The translations under genes were made by a program, and so were the position numbers. Source: Bacteroidales bacterium UBA5326 (GTDB taxonomy: Bacteria > Bacteroidota > Bacteroidia > Bacteroidales > UBA932). From it: 30,752 nt of DNA. The notes below the pieces were generated by a model. It was not told the origin of the DNA. It worked only from the letters and a program-made list of their open reading frames with translations, and made no database searches. The stretch's first letter is position 1. Every line of letters starts with the position of its first letter. The stretch spans positions 1-30,752 of the forward strand of contig DHQY01000006.1 in assembly GCA_002408205.1 (NCBI GenBank), in the 5' to 3' direction. Below are positions 7,328 through 16,668 of this stretch, piece after piece.

Positions 7328-9967
7328 TTAACGGCCGTTCTCTTTTATAAGATCCCTTATCTGGCGGTTAAAATCATTTTCCATGAGGAGGTCTTCGAGT
7401 GAGATATGCATACGGTAACGCCAATAATGCGGAACGATAGCCGGTACATTTATGCGCTCATCCCCGGGCATTTCCCTGCGTAGTGAACCGGAAACAGACA
7501 TCCAGTCCTGCCAGGGCAGTATACATAGCATAGAAGGCGACTGGAGATGGTTTTCAATGATTTTTCTGCAAACCCATGGTTCACAATAATATGGCGCCGT
7601 TCCTTTTTCATGTAGAACTTCATTATAGTAACGGTTGGTCATGTAACGGTCTTCTTCCCACCATTCCCTGAGGGTGCTCGTATCGTGTGTTCCGGTTGTA
7701 CAAACGCTCATATAAGGGTATTGCCCGGTCAGTCCAAAATCATATCCGTGGTCTTTGGGCATACGTTCCACCTCGAGGCTCAGCATAGATAATTCCCTCA
7801 TAACCAATGGAACGCAAGCCGGGATCATGCCCAGATCTTCTGCACAACAGAGCATGTTGGTTGCAGACAGCAGGGAAGGTAATTTTTTCATGGCCTCACG
7901 GTACCAGAAATCGTTGTGTCTGTGGTAGAAGAAGTCGTTGTATATCCTGTTGTATGCTTCTTTTGCGTTATCATCCAGGGCTTTGTAGGAATAATTGTAT
8001 TGTGCCGATATTCTGGGGTGATAGTAACCTTTCCGGTGAGGATCGGGGATGAAAAGGACTTCACTTACCAGAGCAAGAAGGCATTCTTTCATCCATTCGT
8101 TTTGGGGTGTTCCGGGAAGATTTCCAAAATAACGGGTAATTTTTCTCTGGGTATCGAATTCTGCTTTCAATACGTATCCGTCCCGGTTTTCTGCTGCATC
8201 AAGAAAATGCTCCCTGATGCCGGGGGCCTGTTCGGCAAACATTTGGGTGAGCACATAATCTGTAATGAAAGGTTTGGACATACGATTGGTATCAAAGGCA
8301 AGCCCCCGGCTTCTAAGCTCTTCTTCTGTATAAGGTAAGGCCGGGTAAAAATATCCCATAAGGCCCTGTGTCTGTTCTTTTGGAATGGACCAGATACGGA
8401 AAAAGCCCAGGATGTGGTCAATCCGGTAAGCGTCAAAGTACCGGGACATATTGGTAAAACGCTTCTTCCACCAGGAGTACCCGTCTTGTTCCATCACCTC
8501 CCAGTTATAGGTGGGAAATCCCCAGTTCTGTCCCTTGACGGAGAAATCATCGGGAGGAGCTCCCGCCTGACTGTCCATATTGAATAAATGCGGCTCGGTC
8601 CAGGCTTCCACACTCCATGGAGTAATTCCTATAGGAATATCACCCTTTAGGATAACTCCTTTCCGGTTCATGTACCTGTGAGCCTCTGCCAGTTGTTTGT
8701 CCAGATGGAATTGAATAAAAAAATGGATGTCCGGTTCAACAGACTCAGCAGTTAATACCGGACTGTAATGAGCATAGGGTCCCCATTGGGAAAAATCAGC
8801 CGTACCGTACCGGTCTCTCAGTTCACAGAACAGGGCATAGGGACGGAGCCATTTCTTATTATCCTTATAGAAATTTTTGTATTCGGCAGATTCCATGACC
8901 GATTTGCCCGTAAGTCGGAAGATGTCTTTTATCGCCCGCCATTTAAGTTCGGCCACTTTATCGTAATCGAGAGCCTGTAGCTTATTGAGCTCAATTCTTT
9001 CTTTTTCGTAAACAGACAGGTCAATTCCGGAATCTTTGGGACACATGTCGGGAATGTTTGCATACAAAGGGTGCAGTGCCATAATGGATATGCCTCCGTA
9101 AGGATAGGAATCAACCCAGTTATGATACATGGTTGTGTCGTTTACGGGAAGTATCTGTACTACCCGCTGACCGGTCAGAGCAGCCCAGTCTGCCATCTTT
9201 TTCAAATCGCCGAAATCTCCGATTCCCCAGCTCTTATTTGATTTTAGAGAAAAAACGGGTATGGCAGTTCCGGCATGACACAGGCCGCGGGAGCGGCTTC
9301 TGAAACGCTGGCAGCTGATACAGATATATTCACGTGATTTGGACGCATCGTAAAAAATATTGGGTAAAACCAGCTGTCGGTTTTCTCCTTCTTCCCATTC
9401 AACAACCGAATGATCGTCGTTTTTTCTAATAACAAATTTGTATTCAATAGGATAGCGATCGATTTGCGACATTCTCAGCTGTGCTTCCCACAGTCCCAGT
9501 CCAATAGGAAATAGCGGAATAGCCTTTCCCGGATCCCACAGACCTGTCCGGGGAGAATTGCCAACCAGTGATATATGGCAATCTACGGGAACCTGATTAC
9601 TGCTAATGCGAATTCCAATGTCAAGCTTAACAGGTGATTTGATTTTGTGAGTAAGAAATACATTGGAAAAAGAAGATTCCATCCACCGGTCGAATAACCG
9701 GATGACATCTCTTACCGGCAGCTCGTTACAAAAATGCCTTCCGTGTTCAGGGATAATGTTTCCCTGACTGTCTTTCATAAAATATGAATAAAAAAACATT
9801 TCGGGAAGGCTGTCCGCAGAGACCTCCAGAGTCCATTGACCGTCGTACTCATAGGTCATCCCGACGCCTGAGTTTATGTTCCCCGAACCCAGTTCGGGGA
9901 TGTCACCGTACACGTAGAGTTTTTCTCCAGGCCGGATATAGTAATGGATTTGAAAAAAGATCTTCAT
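7328..9967 (-). CDS. malQ: 4-alpha-glucanotransferase (amylomaltase), CBM20-CBM20-GH77
   Basis: The 879-aa cytoplasmic enzyme (no signal peptide) transfers glucan chains between maltooligosaccharides and releases glucose. It has two N-terminal CBM20-type starch-binding modules (~1-105 and ~108-215; the second is clear from VGNSPRTGLWDP and YKFVIR). The GH77 barrel covers ~245-860. Expected catalytic residues are the nucleophile Asp517 (DAYRIDH), the acid/base Glu710 (CAEDLG) and Asp762 (TGTHDTSTLREWW). This two-CBM20 architecture resembles plant DPE2 and the usual Bacteroidales enzyme, which favours maltose use. It is divergent from the regulator genes and close to the sus operon, consistent with handling imported maltose. 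Its stop codon lies 2 bp from that of the convergent gene. Confidence 0.95.
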   Translation of the reverse strand: MKIFFQIHYYIRPGEKLYVYGDIPELGSGNINSGVGMTYEYDGQWTLEVSADSLPEMFFYSYFMKDSQGNIIPEHGRHFCNELPVRDVIRLFDRWMESSFSNVFLTHKIKSPVKLDIGIRISSNQVPVDCHISLVGNSPRTGLWDPGKAIPLFPIGLGLWEAQLRMSQIDRYPIEYKFVIRKNDDHSVVEWEEGENRQLVLPNIFYDASKSREYICISCQRFRSRSRGLCHAGTAIPVFSLKSNKSWGIGDFGDLKKMADWAALTGQRVVQILPVNDTTMYHNWVDSYPYGGISIMALHPLYANIPDMCPKDSGIDLSVYEKERIELNKLQALDYDKVAELKWRAIKDIFRLTGKSVMESAEYKNFYKDNKKWLRPYALFCELRDRYGTADFSQWGPYAHYSPVLTAESVEPDIHFFIQFHLDKQLAEAHRYMNRKGVILKGDIPIGITPWSVEAWTEPHLFNMDSQAGAPPDDFSVKGQNWGFPTYNWEVMEQDGYSWWKKRFTNMSRYFDAYRIDHILGFFRIWSIPKEQTQGLMGYFYPALPYTEEELRSRGLAFDTNRMSKPFITDYVLTQMFAEQAPGIREHFLDAAENRDGYVLKAEFDTQRKITRYFGNLPGTPQNEWMKECLLALVSEVLFIPDPHRKGYYHPRISAQYNYSYKALDDNAKEAYNRIYNDFFYHRHNDFWYREAMKKLPSLLSATNMLCCAEDLGMIPACVPLVMRELSMLSLEVERMPKDHGYDFGLTGQYPYMSVCTTGTHDTSTLREWWEEDRYMTNRYYNEVLHEKGTAPYYCEPWVCRKIIENHLQSPSMLCILPWQDWMSVSGSLRREMPGDERINVPAIVPHYWRYRMHISLEDLLMENDFNRQIRDLIKENGR

Positions 9968-9988
9968 TATGTTTCCATTTTGTTACAA

Positions 9989-9996
9989 CAAATATA
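9989..9996 (-). promoter_or_regulatory. -7 promoter box for malQ
   Basis: On the minus strand TATATTTG is an exact match to the Bacteroidota -7 consensus TAnnTTTG, 21 nt upstream of the malQ ATG. The matching -33 TTG is not clear (only a T-rich tract lies at the right distance), so the call rests on one box. Confidence 0.4.
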
Positions 9997-10051
9997 CACG
10001 AGAAAAACCACAGAAAAAAGAATTTATTATCTTTACAAACTAACACCCGGT

Positions 10052-10405
10052 ATGAATAAAACTTCTAAAACACACCTGATTATCCATTTGTTCGCTCTGG
10101 CTCATGCTTTGGCCTGCCTCTTCCTCTATAATACCGCCATAGGGGATGCGGTTGTACTAACCTGTCTTACCATTGCCATGGGCGTAACGTTGGTGCGGTT
10201 CTATAACGGACCGGTTGAAGTCCTGGTCGGATTGCTGTTGCTCTCTTCTTTCGCCGGCTTTTTCCTGGGCACGAACGGGGCAATACTCATTCAGCGTATC
10301 TTTCCGGAAATGGAAGAAGTCTATACTCATGTGCTGACCACAACACTTGTAACAGAATTCCTTGGGTGGGTGTTGTTTTTTGTGCTAAGGCGGAAGAAAG
10401 TGTAA
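10052..10405 (+). CDS. Small hypothetical inner-membrane protein
   Basis: The 117-aa product consists mostly of four hydrophobic segments (about residues 8-25, 28-46, 50-72 and 90-112) and ends in RRKKV, so the C-terminus is probably cytoplasmic by the positive-inside rule. I do not recognise the family. The ATG at 10052 was chosen over a longer frame opening at 9944, which would overlap the start of the divergent malQ and add a non-membrane stretch. It lies 6 nt upstream of the histidine kinase gene and probably shares its transcript, so it may influence or accompany the kinase. Confidence 0.65.
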   Translation: MNKTSKTHLIIHLFALAHALACLFLYNTAIGDAVVLTCLTIAMGVTLVRFYNGPVEVLVGLLLLSSFAGFFLGTNGAILIQRIFPEMEEVYTHVLTTTLVTEFLGWVLFFVLRRKKV

Positions 10406-10411
10406 TCTGCC

Positions 10412-11452
10412 ATGAAAAAGGTTTCAAAAAGGACTTCACTTGTTGAAATATTCCTGCTGGCAGCCTTTGTTTTGATTTTTAGAATGGTTTTCGAGGGCGC
10501 CATCCCTTTTTTTCAAAATCATTTTAATCTGAATTTTAACGAAACCTTAGGTCAGCTATTACGAAATTATCCTTTGGCACTGCTCATGGTAGTGCTGGAT
10601 TTTTTGCTTGTCTGGCTTTTGATGCGTCATTTTGAATACGGTACCGGCCCCATGGCGCGCACTGCAGTGGAAATATCCGGCCTGGCCCTTATTGCTTTTA
10701 TTTCTGCTTTTCTTTTACGTGCTACTCAGATTGCCCAGGGTGACGATGTGAATGCGTTTTTTACCTATACTTTCTGGTACATTGCACTGGCAAGTCTTGT
10801 TTTCAATGCCGTAATCATAGCGGGCATTGATATATATGCATACTACGGTAGGGCACAGAAGAAAGCCCTTGACAGAGAGATAGGTCAAAAGAACAAAGCA
10901 CGGTATCAATACCAGCAGCTGAAAAGGCAGATGAACCCGCATTTTCTTTTTAACAGCCTGAATTCATTGGATTACCTCATTCATACAGATCCCGGGAAGG
11001 CCAGCGAATACGTGCGGAAACTGGCATCGCTGTACCGCTATTTCCTCAACATCGAAGATGAAAAACTGGTTTTTCTGAGCGATGAGGTGGCTTTTGTCAG
11101 GCTTTACGTAGATTTGCTTGGACAGCGGTTTGCTACGGGATTGCAGGTAACATTCAGAATCGAAGAAGAAGATCTCAAAAAAAAGATTGTTCCCTGCGGA
11201 TTACAATTATTGGTTGAGAATGCAACAAAACACAATGTCATAAGCAAAGACAGACCGCTTTATATTGATATTTCATCCGACGGCGAATGGCTCGCAGTCA
11301 GGAATAATCTTCAGACGAAATCCTATTCGGTAGAATCTACAGGACTCGGACTGAAAAACATAAGGGGACAATATCTGTCAGCTTCTGACAAAGAAATTAA
11401 GATCAACCAGGGACAAGATTACTTTGAAGTCTGTCTGCCGCTAATCGAATAA
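10412..11452 (+). CDS. LytS/YehU-type sensor histidine kinase
   Basis: The 346-aa product has four predicted transmembrane helices in residues ~8-135, then a coiled linker (RAQKKALDREIGQKNKARYQ) and a His_kinase domain. The phospho-acceptor is His177 in QMNPHFLFNSLNSLDYL. The ATP-binding part has the N-box ENATKHN (Asn270) and the glycine motif STGLGLKNIRGQY. It lacks a large extracytoplasmic sensor domain, so any signal is probably sensed in or near the membrane. The response regulator starts 3 nt downstream. The pair sits between malQ and the sus operon; control of maltodextrin genes is a contextual inference, not shown by sequence. Confidence 0.92.
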   Translation: MKKVSKRTSLVEIFLLAAFVLIFRMVFEGAIPFFQNHFNLNFNETLGQLLRNYPLALLMVVLDFLLVWLLMRHFEYGTGPMARTAVEISGLALIAFISAFLLRATQIAQGDDVNAFFTYTFWYIALASLVFNAVIIAGIDIYAYYGRAQKKALDREIGQKNKARYQYQQLKRQMNPHFLFNSLNSLDYLIHTDPGKASEYVRKLASLYRYFLNIEDEKLVFLSDEVAFVRLYVDLLGQRFATGLQVTFRIEEEDLKKKIVPCGLQLLVENATKHNVISKDRPLYIDISSDGEWLAVRNNLQTKSYSVESTGLGLKNIRGQYLSASDKEIKINQGQDYFEVCLPLIE

Positions 11453-11455
11453 ATT

Positions 11456-12208
11456 ATGAAAGTACTGATACTGGAAGATGAGGTGCCTGCTCAAATGCAG
11501 CTAAAAAGACTGCTAAAGACCTATTTCCCTCAATACGAAGTAGTCGCCGCTCTCGATGCAGTGGAATCTGCTGTCAACTGGCTCGAAGACAACCAGCCCG
11601 ATCTTATTCTTATGGATGTGGAACTGGCAGACGGTATCTGTTTTGAACTTTTCAGTCGTATTGAGGTTAAAGCACCGGTGATTGTCATTACCGCTTATGA
11701 GCATTATGCCCTTAACGCTTTAAAAAACAGTGCCGTGGACTATCTTCTTAAACCTATTGACGATACAGAGTTCGTTCATGCGATAGAGAAATGCAGGACT
11801 GTTCGTCATCAATCTATAGATATTAAGAGTTTAGAAAAGGGATTGGCCTCATCGCATGTCTATAAACAACGTTTTGTGATAAAAGTGGGAGACCAGATTA
11901 TTATGATACCCGTTTCCGATATCGCCTATTTTTTCTCCCGGGAAAAATCGACGTATATTATGACAAAAGACGGCCGGCGTTTTCTTTCAGATCAGAGCCT
12001 TGAAACCACAGAAGAACTGGTGAACCCAAAAGACTTTTTTATGGTCTCAAGAAATTGTCTTGCAGCTATTTCCTCTATATCATCCATTTCAAAACATTTT
12101 AACAGCCGGCTGAGATTACAGCTTAAACCCGATCATAAAGAGCTCATTCTGGTGAGCCGTGCACGGGTGCCGGCCTTTATGGCCTGGATTGAAGGAGAGC
12201 TGCAGTAA
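11456..12208 (+). CDS. LytTR-family response regulator
   Basis: The 250-aa product has an N-terminal receiver domain (acidic E7/D8, phospho-acceptor Asp54 in LILMDVELADG, VITAYEHY switch region and LLKPID with the conserved Lys) and a C-terminal LytTR DNA-binding domain (~140-248, with FSREKSTYIMTKDGRRF and FMVSRNCLAAI). It is the partner of the upstream kinase. LytTR proteins bind imperfect direct repeats; no convincing pair was found in the 123-bp gap before the sus operon, so the target is open. Confidence 0.93.
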   Translation: MKVLILEDEVPAQMQLKRLLKTYFPQYEVVAALDAVESAVNWLEDNQPDLILMDVELADGICFELFSRIEVKAPVIVITAYEHYALNALKNSAVDYLLKPIDDTEFVHAIEKCRTVRHQSIDIKSLEKGLASSHVYKQRFVIKVGDQIIMIPVSDIAYFFSREKSTYIMTKDGRRFLSDQSLETTEELVNPKDFFMVSRNCLAAISSISSISKHFNSRLRLQLKPDHKELILVSRARVPAFMAWIEGELQ

Positions 12209-12331
12209 TAATTTATCCCCATTATTGTTGTTTTCGTCACAGTTTTTCTGAAATCCGTCGGGACTGCTTAATATATTAAAGGTATTTCCGTTACTTTTAA
12301 TGAAACTATCATTGACTGAAACCTTCAATAT
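12209..12331 (+). promoter_or_regulatory. Putative control region of the starch-utilisation operon
   Basis: This 123-bp AT-rich gap is the only sizeable break between the regulator genes and the sus operon, so the operon promoter is expected here. Two imperfect -7-like boxes, TACTTTTA (12292-12299) and TATCATTG (12307-12314), each match seven of eight positions of TAnnTTTG, but neither has a clear TTTG/TTG at 19-21 bp. No terminator hairpin with a T-tract is visible, so read-through from the regulator genes is possible. Confidence 0.4.
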
Positions 12332-13660
12332 ATGACAAAACGACCTCAATTGAGTTTTTGGAATATCTGGAATATGACTTTCGGCTTTCTGGGTATTCAG
12401 TTTGGACTGGCTTTACAGAACGCCAACGTAAGCCGGATCCTCCAGTCTTTTGGTGCAGATGTCGGTCATCTTTCCCTTTTTTGGATTGCTGCGCCCCTTA
12501 CGGGAATGATTGTGCAGCCCATCATTGGTCATTACAGTGACCAGACCTGGACCAGACTCGGAAGAAGGCGGCCGTTCTTCCTTGTGGGAGCATTACTGGC
12601 TTCTCTGGCTCTGGTCATGATGCCCAATGCACCTGTGCTTGCACCCTATATTGCGCCAATGTTCATAGGGGCCGGGATCCTCATGATCATGGATGCTTCC
12701 ATTAACGTCGCCATGGAGCCTTTCAGGGCTCTTGTTGCCGATCTGTTGCCTTCGGAACAACGCACCCTCGGTTTTTCTGTCCAGACCTCCCTTATCGGGA
12801 TTGGTGCAGTGGCCGGAGCGGTGCTGCCCTATGTGCTGACCAACTGGTTTGGAATTGCCAATACTCCGGCGGTCGGTTCGGAACGAATGGTGGCTCCTAA
12901 TGTAACGTATGCATTTTATATTGGTGCCATCGTATTGTTGGGGTCTGTGTTGTGGACGGTTATCCGGACTAAGGAATATCCGCCGGAATCGAAACCTGCG
13001 AAATCTTCTTTCTGGCAAATTGGCGAAGACTTCGCCAATATACCAAAGACCATGAGGCAACTGGGAGTAGTCCAGTTTTTTTCATGGTTCGCTCTGTTTT
13101 CCATGTGGGTGTATATGACCCCGGCAATTGCGGAACACGTTTTTGGAACCACAGACAACACCTCTGCCGCCTATGCCGATGCCGGCGACTGGGTAGGTAT
13201 CCTGCAGGGTGTTTACAACGGGGTGGCAGCTGTTTTTGCTTTCTTGCTTCCCATAATGGCCAGAAAATTCAGTCGGAAAGGTACCCATGCCTTTTGCCTC
13301 ATTATGGGAGCCGCCGGGTTTATTTCTTTCTATTTTATTAAGGATTACCGCCTGCTTATTTTGCCCATGACGGGTATAGGCATGGCCTGGGCCGGGATAC
13401 TGGCAATGCCATATTCCATTCTGGCCGGTGCGCTGCCTGCACATAAAATGGGAGTTTATATGGGAATATTCAATTTTTTCATTACCATTCCTCAGATCTG
13501 TAATGGTCTTATTGGAGGGGTAATGGTTAAACACCTCTACGGAGGTCATACCATCTTTGCTATGGTCTTCTCCGGAATATGCCTGCTGATTGCCGCAATA
13601 AGCGTTGTCTTTGTAGACGACAAAGATGACCCTGTACGGTTATTTGCTAAAAATTACTAA
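12332..13660 (+). CDS. MFS sugar transporter (SLC45/GPH-like; probable maltose/maltodextrin permease)
   Basis: The 442-aa integral membrane protein has about 12 hydrophobic helices. The loop between helices 2 and 3 carries GHYSDQTWTRLGRRRPF, the signature of sugar/cation symporters related to sucrose and maltose carriers. A charged cytoplasmic loop follows helix 6 (IRTKEYPPESK). It is the first gene of the sus operon, 19 nt before susC. The context suggests it carries maltose or short maltodextrins across the inner membrane after periplasmic digestion. The substrate is inferred from neighbours. The B. thetaiotaomicron sus operon has no such gene, so this is a useful difference. Confidence 0.88.
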   Translation: MTKRPQLSFWNIWNMTFGFLGIQFGLALQNANVSRILQSFGADVGHLSLFWIAAPLTGMIVQPIIGHYSDQTWTRLGRRRPFFLVGALLASLALVMMPNAPVLAPYIAPMFIGAGILMIMDASINVAMEPFRALVADLLPSEQRTLGFSVQTSLIGIGAVAGAVLPYVLTNWFGIANTPAVGSERMVAPNVTYAFYIGAIVLLGSVLWTVIRTKEYPPESKPAKSSFWQIGEDFANIPKTMRQLGVVQFFSWFALFSMWVYMTPAIAEHVFGTTDNTSAAYADAGDWVGILQGVYNGVAAVFAFLLPIMARKFSRKGTHAFCLIMGAAGFISFYFIKDYRLLILPMTGIGMAWAGILAMPYSILAGALPAHKMGVYMGIFNFFITIPQICNGLIGGVMVKHLYGGHTIFAMVFSGICLLIAAISVVFVDDKDDPVRLFAKNY

Positions 13661-13679
13661 TTAACCTAAAATTGTTTTC

Positions 13680-16655
13680 ATGAAAAGACTGATGATTTTT
13701 TTGCTTACGATCACGCTTTTCTCATTTTCTACAGCATATGCCCAGTACAGGGCAACAGGAGTAGTTGTAGATGAGAATAACCAGCCTGTGATTGGAGCTA
13801 CAGTTCTTCAACAGGGAACTGCAAACGGCGCCACAACGGATCTGGACGGGATGTTTGCACTTACTGTCCCTTCCGGAGAAACGGTACTGGAAATCTCTTA
13901 TATCGGCTATGTCAAGGTCATCGTGACAGCCAGCCAGGCTTCGCTGGTTGTGCTCAGTGAACGTGCCGGACAGCTGGAAGAGATTGTTATTATTGGTTAC
14001 GGTACCGTAAAGAAACGTGATATGACCGGTTCGGTTGTTGCGATTAAAGCCGATGAGATCAACCGGGGTGCGGTTAACTCTCCCGACCAGATGTTGCTGG
14101 GAAAAGTGTCCGGACTGCTTGTCACTCCTGCCACCGGTCAGCCGGGATCTTCCGCAACAATACGTATTCGCGGGGCGGCTTCGCTGAACGCTTCGAATGA
14201 TCCTCTTATTGTTATTGACGGTGTTCCTGTAACAGGTGACGGAGGTGCCGGAATGGGCAACCCGCTTGCATCTGTGAACCCCAATGACATTGAGAGTTAT
14301 ACAGTATTAAAAGATGCTTCGGCCACAGCCATTTACGGATCACGTGCTTCGAACGGTGTTATTATTATTACAACTAAAAAAGGAGCCGGAAAAGGACTGA
14401 ATGTCAGCTATAATTCCAGTTATTCCATAAAACAGAACGCTTCCTCCATAGATATGATGACGGCCGACGAATACCGTTATTATATGACTACCATGTACGG
14501 GGGAAACAACACCATAAAAGCACTTCTGGGAACGGAAAGCACCGACTGGCAAAAAGAAATCTACAGGCTTTCCTTTAATACAGACCAAAACGTGAGTCTG
14601 TACGGTACGGTAAAGAACCTTCCTTTCCGTGTTAGCCTGGGTTACAATCTGGATCAGGCGACCTTAAAAGTGGGAGACAATCAGCGTGGAAACATTGATA
14701 TAAGCCTCTCCCCAAAATTCTTTGATGAACACCTCTCCGTTAATCTGAATGCCAAGGGCATATACCAGCATACCAACTGGGCCTCATCGGGTGCCGTTGG
14801 CAATGCGCTGTCTTTCGATCCTACAAAGCCCGTGTATTTCAGAAAATCCGACGGAAGTATAGACACCTCCAAAGCCAACGGTTACTGGAACTGGATGAAC
14901 TCAGACGGAAGTGCCAATACTATGGCAAGCACCAATCCTTTATCGAGTGTCTACGATTATATTGACCTGAACCAGGGCATGCGCTCCATTGGAAATATAC
15001 AGGTAGATTACCGTATTCACGGGTTGGAAGACCTCAGAGCTAATGTAAATATAGGTTACGATGTGGCTCAGACAAAAGGCGAAAAATACAACAAGATGGG
15101 TTCTATATCCGCCATGCGTTCCAGCAACGATCTTTATACAACGTACGAGAATTACAACCTGAATACATTACTTGAAGCCTACCTTAATTATAATCACGAG
15201 TTCAGAAACAGCACTCTGGATGTTATGGCCGGTTATTCGTGGCAGCACAACTATGTGCAGTACGATGAATCTCAATATAAAAATACAGAAGACAGACCGC
15301 ACTATTATACGGCTCCCACTAATGCAAAAGAGTACTACCTGCTGTCATTTTTCGGCAGACTGAACTACTCGATTGCCTCGAAATACCTTTTTACGTTTAC
15401 CATTCGTGACGATGCTTCGTCACGCTTTGCCAAGGCTAACCGCTGGGGGCTGTTCCCCTCAGCTGCCTTTGCCTGGAACATGGGAGATGAGGATTTCGTT
15501 AAAGGCGGCGCTTTCTCAGCCCTTAAAATTCGTCTGGGATGGGGCCGTACAGGACAACAGGACATAGGATCTGATTACTATCCCTACCTGGCCCGGTACA
15601 TATCTTCTTCTGCCATTGAGATGAAATACCTTATGGGAGAAGGTTATCTGAATACGCTGGCTCCCCAGCCTTATAATGCCAATCTTAAGTGGGAAACCAC
15701 GGAAACCTACAACCTGGGTGTCGATTTCGGATTCCTTCAGGATCGCATAACCGGTTCGGCAGAAGCTTACTACCGGTACACATACGACCTGCTGAATGTT
15801 ATATCCACGCCTCTTGGATCGAATTTTGGTAACAGCATCATATCCAACATCGGAAATATGGAAAACAAGGGGATTGAGCTTTCAATAAATACTATTCCCA
15901 TACAGACAACCGATGTACACTGGGAAATCGGAGGTAACATCACCTTCCAGGATACCCGGATCACCAAACTAACCTCCGCCTCCACCTCGGGTTATCTGGG
16001 CGTGAATGCCGGAAGCGGCATGGGGGGAACCGGCGGATACACTTCGTTGCACCGTGAAGGGTTTTCACCGTATACTTTCTATTTGTTCCAGCAGCTTTAC
16101 GACTGCAATGGCTATCCCATAGAAAACGGTCTGGTTGATCGCGACGGGGACGGAGAGATCACCGACTCGGACCGTTACGTGACAGGCTTCAGCCCAACCC
16201 CCGATGCCTATTTTGGTATCAACACCAATTTCAGGTATAAAAATTGGGATTTCAGTCTGAATGGGCACGGCTCTCTTGGTAATTACATTATTAATAAGGT
16301 TGCCATGGGTTTTGCCTCATCCTACAGTGACGACTGGAATAAGGGATATTTGAACAATCTGAGCGACCAATACCTGATCCGCGGATGGGTAGATCCGGTT
16401 GAAAACAACCAGAAGTATTCAGATATGTATATAGAGAATGCATCTTTCTTCCGGATAGATGACATCAACGTGGGTTATACTTTCAACAAGTTAAAATTTG
16501 CCCGGAGCATACGTATTGCGGCTTCTGTTCAGAATGTATTTGTATTTACGAAATACAGGGGTCTCGATCCTGAGATCGTATCGGCAGACGGTGTGGATAG
16601 CAATATCATCCCAAGGCCCCGTCTGTATACCTTGCGCCTGAACATTAATTTCTAA
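13680..16655 (+). CDS. susC: SusC-type TonB-dependent outer-membrane transporter
   Basis: The 991-aa product has a signal peptide (cleavage near AYA-QY), an N-terminal carboxypeptidase-regulatory-like domain (~24-100, with GVVVDENNQPVIGATV), a TonB-dependent plug (~110-235, with KVSGLLVTPATGQPGSS, RIRGAASLNASNDPLIVIDG and IYGSRASNGVIIITTKKG) and a large 22-strand barrel ending in LRLNINF. It imports starch oligosaccharides with energy from TonB-ExbBD. The length is close to B. theta SusC (about 1000 aa). SusD follows after 13 nt. The substrate is assigned from the amylases and starch-binding proteins in the same operon. Confidence 0.95.
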   Translation: MKRLMIFLLTITLFSFSTAYAQYRATGVVVDENNQPVIGATVLQQGTANGATTDLDGMFALTVPSGETVLEISYIGYVKVIVTASQASLVVLSERAGQLEEIVIIGYGTVKKRDMTGSVVAIKADEINRGAVNSPDQMLLGKVSGLLVTPATGQPGSSATIRIRGAASLNASNDPLIVIDGVPVTGDGGAGMGNPLASVNPNDIESYTVLKDASATAIYGSRASNGVIIITTKKGAGKGLNVSYNSSYSIKQNASSIDMMTADEYRYYMTTMYGGNNTIKALLGTESTDWQKEIYRLSFNTDQNVSLYGTVKNLPFRVSLGYNLDQATLKVGDNQRGNIDISLSPKFFDEHLSVNLNAKGIYQHTNWASSGAVGNALSFDPTKPVYFRKSDGSIDTSKANGYWNWMNSDGSANTMASTNPLSSVYDYIDLNQGMRSIGNIQVDYRIHGLEDLRANVNIGYDVAQTKGEKYNKMGSISAMRSSNDLYTTYENYNLNTLLEAYLNYNHEFRNSTLDVMAGYSWQHNYVQYDESQYKNTEDRPHYYTAPTNAKEYYLLSFFGRLNYSIASKYLFTFTIRDDASSRFAKANRWGLFPSAAFAWNMGDEDFVKGGAFSALKIRLGWGRTGQQDIGSDYYPYLARYISSSAIEMKYLMGEGYLNTLAPQPYNANLKWETTETYNLGVDFGFLQDRITGSAEAYYRYTYDLLNVISTPLGSNFGNSIISNIGNMENKGIELSINTIPIQTTDVHWEIGGNITFQDTRITKLTSASTSGYLGVNAGSGMGGTGGYTSLHREGFSPYTFYLFQQLYDCNGYPIENGLVDRDGDGEITDSDRYVTGFSPTPDAYFGINTNFRYKNWDFSLNGHGSLGNYIINKVAMGFASSYSDDWNKGYLNNLSDQYLIRGWVDPVENNQKYSDMYIENASFFRIDDINVGYTFNKLKFARSIRIAASVQNVFVFTKYRGLDPEIVSADGVDSNIIPRPRLYTLRLNINF

Positions 16656-16668
16656 CAATAAGGTAGAT

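Noticed and set aside
12209..12331. LytTR-type direct-repeat binding sites before the sus operon
   Set aside because: Only one weak half-site-like CCGTTAC near 12288-12294 was seen and no second copy at the usual spacing.
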